From contig JAJRUR010000012.1 of the NCBI GenBank assembly GCA_024277695.1, forward strand, positions 1 to 5,034: DNA of 5,034 nt. Reading direction: 5' to 3'. Shown here one piece after another: positions 1 through 5,034 of this stretch. Positions within the stretch are counted from its first letter, which is position 1. Each line of letters opens with the position of its first letter. Below the pieces are notes generated by a model that saw only the letters and a program-made list of their open reading frames with translations, did not search any database and was not told the DNA's origin. The stretch comes from Bacteroidota bacterium (GTDB lineage Bacteria; Bacteroidota; Bacteroidia; Chitinophagales; Saprospiraceae). The position numbers and the translations under genes were made by a program.

Positions 1-144
1 AATCCCTTGACGAATAGCACACAGTACGGATATGGCCTTGGAATCGATCTTATCTTGTACAATAATTATTTGATACAATTTGACATAAGTCAAAATAAAC
101 TCGGCGAAATAGGCCTGTTTTTACAATACAATTTAGATTTTTGA
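1..144 (+). CDS. C-terminal end of a probable outer-membrane beta-barrel protein (partial)
   Basis: Frame 1 is open from the left edge and ends at a TGA at 142-144, giving 47 residues. They show alternating polar and hydrophobic residues, two likely strands (YGLGIDLILYN and YLIQFDISQN) with a short turn, and a last strand LGEIGLFLQYNLDF that ends in phenylalanine. A terminal aromatic residue on an amphipathic strand is the usual signal for insertion of barrel proteins into the outer membrane by the BAM machinery. The GYGLGID...FDISQN..GE.G pattern resembles the ends of Omp85/TamA-type or patatin-linked barrels of Bacteroidota, but this family assignment rests on memory of similar tails and is tentative. 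The gene stops 3 bases before nadK, so the two are probably co-transcribed. The N-terminal part is outside the window. Confidence 0.6.
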   Translation, partial: NPLTNSTQYGYGLGIDLILYNNYLIQFDISQNKLGEIGLFLQYNLDF

Positions 145-147
145 GCT

Positions 148-1029
148 ATGCAAGTTATTCTTTACGGAAAAAAAATCAAAAAAGGCAACAAGCCTTATAT
201 CACGCAAGTGATTACTGAAGCCAAAAAACATGGTTTTGAGCTCTTGATAAATCAAAAGTATTACCATGCATTGAGAGAAATCAATCTACCCGAGATAGTT
301 TATTGTACACCGATCGCCGAGGACAAAATAAATCAAAGTGCAGCCGAGCTAATGATTACACTGGGAGGAGACGGTACTATCCTATCTGCAATTATAGACT
401 TGGCGGACAGCCCGAAACCTATATTGGGAATCAATCTTGGGAGAATGGGCTTCTTGGCCAATATCGAAAAATCACGTATTGCTGAAGCATTTGATAAGAT
501 CTCAAAAAAAGAGTATAGCATAGATATACGCTCTATGCTGAAACTGGAGACAGGTCGGAAACTATTTGAGCCTTTTCCTCATGCGCTCAACGATATGGCT
601 ATAGCCAAAAGAGAAAACTCCTCGATGATCTCCATCCAAATGTTTATCGACGATGTGTATTTTTCAACTTACTGGGCTGATGGACTGATCGTATCTACAC
701 CCACAGGATCTACAGGATATAATCTGAGTTGTGGAGGACCTATCGTCTATCCCTCGTCGGATAGTTTTGTCATCACTCCTATAGCTCCACACAGTCTGAC
801 CGTACGAGCCATCGTGCTTCCGGATAGCTGTGTTTTGCGTTTTGTAGTAAGAGGACGCTCAGATACTTTTCTTTGTACAATGGACTCCCGATATGACACT
901 ATTAATCATCACGATGAGATCGTCATAGAAAAAAGTAGCCTACAGACCCATTTGATACAGTTGGAAGATATGTCTTTTGGGACCACCATACGCGAAAAAC
1001 TCCACTGGGGAAGGGATCTGAGAAATTGA
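148..1029 (+). CDS. nadK: NAD kinase
   Basis: A 293-residue cytoplasmic enzyme that phosphorylates NAD to NADP using ATP or polyphosphate; the length is normal for bacterial NadK. The family motifs are in order: GGDGT at 73-77 with the catalytic aspartate D75, NLGRMGFLA at 96-104, the NE/D motif as N148-D149, DG at 178-179, the substrate-binding TPTGSTGY at 184-191, GGP at 196-198 and IAPHSLTVR at 212-220. The tail IREKLHWGRDLRN is typical of Bacteroidota NadK. Most NAD kinases have proline after that last arginine (the 'RP' of E. coli PHTLSARP); here it is A221. The ATG at 148 gives a normal N-terminus (MQVILYGKKIKKG) and is the first start after the upstream stop. No Shine-Dalgarno sequence is visible. 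The 3-base gap to the preceding gene suggests shared transcription. The downstream gene, pyrD, is convergent. Confidence 0.97.
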   Translation: MQVILYGKKIKKGNKPYITQVITEAKKHGFELLINQKYYHALREINLPEIVYCTPIAEDKINQSAAELMITLGGDGTILSAIIDLADSPKPILGINLGRMGFLANIEKSRIAEAFDKISKKEYSIDIRSMLKLETGRKLFEPFPHALNDMAIAKRENSSMISIQMFIDDVYFSTYWADGLIVSTPTGSTGYNLSCGGPIVYPSSDSFVITPIAPHSLTVRAIVLPDSCVLRFVVRGRSDTFLCTMDSRYDTINHHDEIVIEKSSLQTHLIQLEDMSFGTTIREKLHWGRDLRN

Positions 1030-1051
1030 TTCGACTACTCTTAGACCATTG

Positions 1052-1071
1052 AGTATGTAGTAGTTCATACT
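1052..1071 (+). terminator. weak hairpin after nadK, possible terminator
   Basis: AGTATG (1052-1057) pairs perfectly with CATACT (1066-1071) around an 8-base loop, starting 22 bases after the nadK stop. The following bases (TTGCTTGAT) are not a proper T-run. The stem is short and has only two G-C pairs, so this is at best a weak terminator and may be chance. Confidence 0.2.
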
Positions 1072-1084
1072 TTGCTTGATAAGT

Positions 1085-1108
1085 GTCATAATTTCGACGA
1101 AATTAGAC
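1085..1108. repeat. inverted repeat between convergent nadK and pyrD, possible bidirectional terminator
   Basis: TAATTTC (1089-1095) pairs with GAAATTA (1099-1105) around a 3-base loop GAC, giving a perfect 7-bp stem. Allowing the single bulged base A1088, GTC (1085-1087) and GAC (1106-1108) extend it to 10 bp. It lies 55 bases after the nadK stop and 147 bases beyond the pyrD stop. Neither side has a clear T-tract, so intrinsic termination is uncertain. It could also be a protein-binding site. The rest of 1030-1255 is AT-rich, includes a 10-base palindrome CTTTATAAAG at 1127-1136 and a weak hairpin ACTCT-CTTG-AGAGT at 1211-1224, and shows no gene. Confidence 0.4.
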
Positions 1109-1255
1109 CTATTAGTAATATCACTACTTTATAAAGCACTACAAATCAACACGATATTAAAATATAGAAATTTTGTAAGATCAAAATGCTCGCTTTAGAG
1201 GTACATGCTCACTCTCTTGAGAGTACATCCTCCGAGTTGTCCCAGGTATTGGATC

Positions 1256-2293
1256 TCAGGCCTGTAAGCTCAGACTACGGAGTATTTTGCGCACTAAATC
1301 CGGTCCTTCATATACAAAACCCGTAAATACTTGATACAGCTCTGCTCCGATCTGTTGTTTTATGAGCACATCTTGATAGCTGAAAATTCCCCCTACACCG
1401 ATGACGATTAACTTACCATCTGTTTTGTGTACCACCTGCCGAAGGATATCATTTGATCGCTCTCGTATAGGAGCTCCACTCAAGCCACCCGCTCCTATCT
1501 TCTCGAGTAGTGCTTTGGTGATCCGGAGTCCGGAGCGATGAATCGTCGTGTTGGTGGCTATAATACCATCCAAATTGTTTTTGATCACTATCTCGATCAC
1601 GTCATCCAGCTGACCATCATGGAGGTCAGGTGCTATCTTGAGCAATAGAGGCTTTGGACGCTCTAGTTTACTATTGACAGTCTGAAGCGAAGAAAGAATT
1701 TTGTCTAAAGGTTTTTTTTCTTGAAGTGAGCGAAGTCCCGGCGTATTGGGAGAGCTGACATTGACCACAAAATAATCGACATAGGGATGCAGTTTTTCAA
1801 AACATATCAGATAATCCTTGTATGCTTCATCATTTGGGGTTATTTTATTCTTGCCGATATTACCTCCGATGATGATTTTTTTATCTTTTACTTTCTTTAA
1901 CTGCTCTCTCAGCGCATCCACTCCTCGATTATTAAAACCCATCCTATTGATCAAGGCTTTGTCATTTTTCAGTCTGAACAGTCTGGGCTTAGGATTGCCC
2001 GACTGTGGTAAGGGCGTTACGGTTCCGAGCTCCAAAAAACCAAAACCCAGTGCATCCAGCAAGTCAATATATCGTCCGTCTTTATCAAAACCGGCAGCTA
2101 TCCCAAGCGGATTTCTGAAAGTCAAACCCATGCACTCTTTTTGCAAACGCTCATCCTCTACCCTCCATCGTTTTTTGGCTAGTGCCCCGAGCAGCGGAAT
2201 CCCCAAAACGACCCGCAAACTCCACATCGCCACATGATGCGCTCGCTCCGGTGGCAACAAAAAAAATATGGGACGGATGAGTAATTTGTACAT
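1256..2293 (-). CDS. pyrD: dihydroorotate dehydrogenase (quinone), class 2
   Basis: A 345-residue enzyme that oxidises dihydroorotate to orotate with FMN and passes electrons to membrane quinone, the fourth step of pyrimidine synthesis. The N-terminal MYKLLIRPIFFLLPPERAHH followed by a second apolar helix is the membrane/quinone-binding region typical of class 2. Further motifs are AAGFDKDG (66-73), ELGTVTPLPQSGNPKPRLFRL (88-108), INRMGFNN (115-122), GGNIGKNK (143-150), VNVSSPNTPGLR (177-188), in which S181 is the expected class 2 catalytic serine with N178 and N183 binding substrate, KIAPDL (219-224), TNTT (247-250), GGLSGAPI (269-276) and GVGGIFS (299-305). The frame stays open upstream to an ATG at 2470, but that would add 59 residues not seen in the family and overlap the glycosyltransferase gene by 98 bases. 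The ATG at 2293 matches family start and length (E. coli PyrD begins MYYPFVRK). A -7-like promoter box lies 31 bases upstream. Confidence 0.96.
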   Translation of the reverse strand: MYKLLIRPIFFLLPPERAHHVAMWSLRVVLGIPLLGALAKKRWRVEDERLQKECMGLTFRNPLGIAAGFDKDGRYIDLLDALGFGFLELGTVTPLPQSGNPKPRLFRLKNDKALINRMGFNNRGVDALREQLKKVKDKKIIIGGNIGKNKITPNDEAYKDYLICFEKLHPYVDYFVVNVSSPNTPGLRSLQEKKPLDKILSSLQTVNSKLERPKPLLLKIAPDLHDGQLDDVIEIVIKNNLDGIIATNTTIHRSGLRITKALLEKIGAGGLSGAPIRERSNDILRQVVHKTDGKLIVIGVGGIFSYQDVLIKQQIGAELYQVFTGFVYEGPDLVRKILRSLSLQA

Positions 2294-2323
2294 AGATAGA
2301 TCTAGGATCTTATTTTGCAAGCG

Positions 2324-2331
2324 CAAAAGTA
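2324..2331 (-). promoter_or_regulatory. possible pyrD -7 promoter box
   Basis: On the minus strand this reads TACTTTTG, a full match to the Bacteroidota -7 consensus TAnnTTTG, in the 79-base gap between the glycosyltransferase stop and the pyrD start. It would give an RNA leader of roughly 25 bases. No TTG lies 17-23 bases further upstream, so the -33 element is missing. It also supports the start of pyrD at 2293, since the upstream extension would be outside such a transcript. Confidence 0.45.
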
Positions 2332-2372
2332 AGTTTTTTTGGGGCGATACCCGAGCATCTACCCAAAAGAAT

Positions 2373-3167
2373 CTATCTGTCCAAGTGCCCATCGAGTCCT
2401 TTGACACAGCGTATGCGTTTCTGAGCAACAGTCTCTTTGAGTAGTTCGTCATTGCGCAATAGTCCTTCATCTAGCTTACGCTCCGGATGGTACAGATGAT
2501 AAGCTACTGCACAAAATTTTAGATTTTTTCGCTGAATCCCCGCATTCATCATGCGCACGGCAATATCATTATCCTCTCTACCCCAGTCGTGATATGCCTC
2601 ATCAAAACCATTGACTCGAACCAAATCTGACATCCAATAAGACATGCTGCAGCCTCGCACTGTATCCCACCGATCAGACACCCTCGAAAACAGCTTGGAT
2701 AACCATCTACTATGTATCATATGCTGTCGATTGGTGACTCCGGAAGCAAAAAATCCGGGACTCAAGTGCCCCTTCTCGATCATCTTGAGCGATCTAAAAT
2801 TACTTAAAATCACTCGCGAGCCCTGTAAGAAATATCCCTTTTGAGCATAGTGCACGTGAGATGCTACAAAACGAGGGTGCAGCACCATATCTCCATCTAG
2901 AAATATTACATAGTCGGCAGAGGCTTGTGCCAAGCCAAGATTGCGCACCCGTGCCAATCGAAATCCCTCATCTGCCTGCCACACATGCTTGACAGGTAGC
3001 ATCGTATTGCGATTATAGGATTCTATCAAAGATCGTGTGGCATCACCAGAGCCATCGTCCGCTATAATGATCTCATCCGGATAAACAGTCTGATGCCCCA
3101 AACTTTTCAGTACCAGCTCCAGAGCATCCGGTCGATTATAACTCGATATGATTAGGCAGACTTTCAT
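2373..3167 (-). CDS. family 2 glycosyltransferase, galactosyltransferase-like C-terminus
   Basis: A 264-residue protein with a GT-A fold, expected to move a sugar from a nucleotide-sugar donor to a growing glycan (lipopolysaccharide, capsule or similar) on the inner side of the cytoplasmic membrane. The N-terminal half is a GT2 domain: VCLIISSYNRPDALELVLKS at 3-22, the nucleotide-binding ADDGS at 36-40, ARVRNLGLAQA at 72-82 and the metal-binding DGD at 91-93. The C-terminal half has RGCSMSYW (171-178), GFDE (187-190), WGREDND (195-201), in which the ED pair likely holds the catalytic base, and HLYHP (224-228). This second half matches the pattern of the C-terminal domain found in galactosyl- and chondroitin-type transferases. 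There is no signal peptide or transmembrane segment. The sugar and acceptor cannot be told from sequence. The start at 3167 has a weak purine-rich stretch (AAGAG) immediately before it. The gene lies upstream of pyrD on the same strand, 79 bases apart, with no terminator visible between them. It does not sit in a glycan gene cluster within this window. Confidence 0.9.
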   Translation of the reverse strand: MKVCLIISSYNRPDALELVLKSLGHQTVYPDEIIIADDGSGDATRSLIESYNRNTMLPVKHVWQADEGFRLARVRNLGLAQASADYVIFLDGDMVLHPRFVASHVHYAQKGYFLQGSRVILSNFRSLKMIEKGHLSPGFFASGVTNRQHMIHSRWLSKLFSRVSDRWDTVRGCSMSYWMSDLVRVNGFDEAYHDWGREDNDIAVRMMNAGIQRKNLKFCAVAYHLYHPERKLDEGLLRNDELLKETVAQKRIRCVKGLDGHLDR

Positions 3168-3250
3168 CTCTTAGCGCAATTATTCGTTATAGACAGCTAA
3201 AACCAAGCCAATCCCCTCTTTTTTCAATAAAGAACACTATGATTAAAGAC

Positions 3251-3283
3251 CAAATAGTACATTTTTACTCCACAAGATCCCAA
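3251..3283 (-). promoter_or_regulatory. possible glycosyltransferase promoter
   Basis: On the minus strand a TTG (3281-3283) is followed after 21 bases by TACTATTTG (3251-3259), which is like the Bacteroidota -7 box TAnnTTTG but with one extra base between TA and TTTG. It would leave a leader of about 75-80 bases before the ATG at 3167. The imperfect -7 box makes this a weak call. Confidence 0.25.
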
Positions 3284-3287
3284 TTTT

Positions 3288-3320
3288 TTTGTAAATTACT
3301 CGCTTTTCACAAATACTTTG
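3288..3320 (+). promoter_or_regulatory. possible distal clpB promoter
   Basis: TTTG (3288-3291, the end of a T-run) is followed after 22 bases by TACTTTG (3314-3320), one T short of the TAnnTTTG consensus. The spacing fits Bacteroidota promoters (about 17-23). It would give a leader of about 70 bases. No CIRCE inverted repeat (TTAGCACTC-N9-GAGTGCTAA) and no obvious sigma-32 type promoter is visible in 3168-3397, so heat-shock control is not evident from sequence. Confidence 0.3.
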
Positions 3321-3351
3321 TCCTTTATTACGTGCAACATCTCCTAGATGA

Positions 3352-3359
3352 TAAATTTG
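3352..3359 (+). promoter_or_regulatory. possible proximal clpB -7 box
   Basis: TAAATTTG is a full match to TAnnTTTG, 38 bases before the clpB ATG. There is no TTG at the right distance upstream; the nearest (3318-3320) is 31 bases away. In AT-rich DNA an isolated match like this can occur by chance, so it competes with the distal candidate. Confidence 0.25.
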
Positions 3360-3397
3360 TTGCGATATTTGGTTTTTTATAAAAATACACTTTTCAA

Positions 3398-5034
3398 ATG
3401 ACATTTGATAATTTTACTATAAAAGCTCAAGAAGCTATACTTACAGCCCAGAATATGGCTCGCGAACTCAATCAGCAGATGGTAGATACTCCACATCTCA
3501 TCAAAGCGATCCTAGAAACAGATGACGATGTAGGCGGTTTTTTACTCAAAAAAATAGATGTCAATATCTCGGATCTATCCGTAGCACTAGACAAAGCCAT
3601 CAAGTCCTATCCCAAAACTAAAAGCACAGGCAAACAATACTTGAGCAACGATGCCAATAAAGCATTGGCTACAGCCAAAAAAATCATCAAAACTTTCGGA
3701 GACGACTACATCTCTCTGGAAATGATATTGCTCGGCATCCTCAAGGGCAAAGACAAAGGAGCTCAAATCCTCAAAGATCAAGGAGCTACAGCCAAAAAAC
3801 TCCAAACCACCATTACCCAATTCCGGAAAGGTAGAAAAATCAAAAGCCAAAGTGCCGAAGATCAATACAACGTCCTCGAAAAATATGCCATCAACCTCAA
3901 CAAAAGAGCAGCCGAAGGCAAGCTTGATCCCATCATCGGTCGTGATGAAGAAATGCGCCGCGTCATGCATATCCTCTCCCGACGCAGAAAAAACAATCCC
4001 TTACTCATCGGGGATGCAGGAGTAGGAAAAACCGCCATTGTCGAAGGTATCGCTTGGCGCATCGTCAATAAAGATGTACCCGAAGGACTCCTCACCAAAA
4101 AAATCATGGCACTAGATATCGCCTCACTCATAGCCGGCGCAAAGTACAAAGGAGAGTTTGAAGAACGCCTCAAAGCTGTCATCAAAGAAGTCCAAAGCGC
4201 CAACGGCGAAATTATCCTCTTCATCGACGAGATCCATACGCTCATAGGTGCAGGAGGGGGAAATGGGGCTATGGATGCTGCCAATATCCTCAAACCCGCA
4301 CTCGCACGTGGCGAGCTCAAAGCCATCGGTGCTACCACGCTCGACGAATACCAAAAATATTTTGAAAAAGATAAAGCTCTAGTACGTAGATTTCAGACCG
4401 TAGTCATCGAAGAACCTAGTATCCAAGAGACCGTATCCATCCTCAGAGGTTTACAAGAAAAATACGAAATCTATCACAAAATAGATATCTTAGACGAAGC
4501 ACTCGTAGCCGCAGCCGAACTCTCCAATCGATATATCGCCGAACGAAAACTCCCGGACAAAGCCATCGACCTCATCGATGAAGCTGCCGCCAAACTAAGA
4601 CTCGAACTCGACTCCGTACCCGAAGAAGTCGATGAAGCAGACCGAAGACTCCGAAGACTCGAAATAGAACGCGAAGCCATCAAACGGGAAAAGAATCAAA
4701 AGAAACTCGACAAAATCAATGAACAAATAGCAGAAGCGCAAGAACACCGCGATACAGTTCGATCTATCTGGAATACAGAACGCGATGCCGTAGCCAAAAT
4801 CGTCCAAATCAAAAAAGAAATCGAAACCCTCGAAACCGAAGCCAAAAAAGCCGAGCGCAAAAGCGATTTTGAGCAAGTAGCCATCATTAAGTACGGCAAA
4901 ATCAAAGAAAAAGAAAAAGAACTCAAAGCCGCCGAAAACGCACTGAATAGCATTGGCGAAGAAAAGCGATATACTACAGAGCACGTCACTGCCAATGATG
5001 TAGCCGAAGTCGTAGCCAAATGGACAGGTATCCC
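3398..5034 (+). CDS. clpB: ATP-dependent disaggregase ClpB (3' end outside window)
   Basis: The first 545 residues of a Hsp100 chaperone, normally about 860-870 long, which forms a hexameric ring in the cytoplasm and with DnaK threads aggregated proteins through its pore. Visible parts: N-domain (about 1-145, starting MTFDNFTIKAQEAI), first AAA+ domain (about 160-400) with Walker A GDAGVGKT (205-212), pore loop around Y250 in AGAKYKGEFEERL, Walker B IILFIDEIH (273-280, with D277 and E278), GATT (311-314) and arginine fingers R330/R331, then the middle coiled-coil domain (about 402-525) rich in K, E and R, which is the mark of ClpB against ClpA. The last residues KWTGIP lead into the missing second AAA+ domain. 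Odd residues: V329 where the family usually has glutamate (LERRF), and DA instead of EP or DP in Walker A. The start has an in-frame TAA 16 bases upstream (3380-3382) and no Shine-Dalgarno sequence. The coding strand is strongly A- and C-rich. No internal start like that of the short E. coli form is evident near residue 150. Confidence 0.97.
   Translation, partial: MTFDNFTIKAQEAILTAQNMARELNQQMVDTPHLIKAILETDDDVGGFLLKKIDVNISDLSVALDKAIKSYPKTKSTGKQYLSNDANKALATAKKIIKTFGDDYISLEMILLGILKGKDKGAQILKDQGATAKKLQTTITQFRKGRKIKSQSAEDQYNVLEKYAINLNKRAAEGKLDPIIGRDEEMRRVMHILSRRRKNNPLLIGDAGVGKTAIVEGIAWRIVNKDVPEGLLTKKIMALDIASLIAGAKYKGEFEERLKAVIKEVQSANGEIILFIDEIHTLIGAGGGNGAMDAANILKPALARGELKAIGATTLDEYQKYFEKDKALVRRFQTVVIEEPSIQETVSILRGLQEKYEIYHKIDILDEALVAAAELSNRYIAERKLPDKAIDLIDEAAAKLRLELDSVPEEVDEADRRLRRLEIEREAIKREKNQKKLDKINEQIAEAQEHRDTVRSIWNTERDAVAKIVQIKKEIETLETEAKKAERKSDFEQVAIIKYGKIKEKEKELKAAENALNSIGEEKRYTTEHVTANDVAEVVAKWTGI

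Noticed and set aside
303..521. Short open frames on both strands within nadK
   Set aside because: They overlap the conserved NAD kinase core, including the GGDGT region, and encode nothing recognisable.
1211..1224. Hairpin ACTCT-CTTG-AGAGT downstream of pyrD as its terminator
   Set aside because: Only 5 bp of stem and no T-run after it on the minus strand, so it is too weak to call as a separate feature.
1818..2237. 139-codon open frame on the + strand, inside pyrD
   Set aside because: It is antisense to strongly conserved pyrD sequence and its product is a low-complexity, S/P/L-rich string with no recognisable domain.
2298..2310. AGATC-TAG-GATCT inverted repeat just before the pyrD start, as an RNA switch or operator
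   Set aside because: A 5-bp stem with a 3-base loop is easily expected by chance, and nothing else in the short leader suggests a riboswitch or attenuator.
2644..2844. 66-codon + strand frame inside the glycosyltransferase gene
   Set aside because: Antisense to a conserved GT2 gene, with no start signal or domain.
3168..3397. CIRCE element, CtsR site or sigma-32 promoter controlling clpB
   Set aside because: I looked for the CIRCE inverted repeat and for a CTTGAA/CCCCAT-type promoter and saw neither.
3587..4984. Several open frames on the minus strand (69 to 158 codons) opposite clpB
   Set aside because: They are mirror frames of clpB caused by its skewed codon use; their products are rich in F, S and L repeats and have no domain pattern.

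Overview
This is ordinary chromosomal housekeeping DNA, most likely from a member of the Bacteroidota. The NadK, PyrD and ClpB proteins read like the versions from that phylum. Start codons lack clear Shine-Dalgarno sequences, and several start regions carry sequences resembling the Bacteroidota TTTG / TAnnTTTG promoter. The organism assignment is an inference from protein and promoter style, not from a marker gene.

Left part, + strand: the window opens inside the last 47 codons of a gene whose product ends like an outer-membrane beta-barrel. Only 3 bases separate it from a complete NAD kinase gene (nadK). Next comes a 226-base convergent intergenic stretch (1030-1255) with two small inverted repeats that may end transcription from one or both sides.

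Middle, - strand: a family 2 glycosyltransferase gene is followed by pyrD, the class 2 (membrane-bound, quinone-linked) dihydroorotate dehydrogenase of pyrimidine synthesis. They are 79 bases apart and could be co-transcribed, but a good -7-like box in the gap suggests pyrD also has its own promoter. The pyrD reading frame stays open upstream into the glycosyltransferase gene; family length and N-terminal sequence place the real start at 2293.

Right part, + strand: a 230-base divergent intergenic region (3168-3397) separates the glycosyltransferase from clpB, which runs off the right edge. Its N-domain, first AAA+ domain and middle coiled-coil domain are present; the second AAA+ domain lies outside the window.

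The genes have unrelated jobs: NADP supply, pyrimidine synthesis, surface glycan assembly and protein disaggregation. I see no RNA gene, mobile element, CRISPR array, origin or new multi-gene system. The points worth a second look are small: unusual residues in ClpB and NadK, back-to-back promoter elements, an intergenic inverted repeat and strong base skew in clpB.
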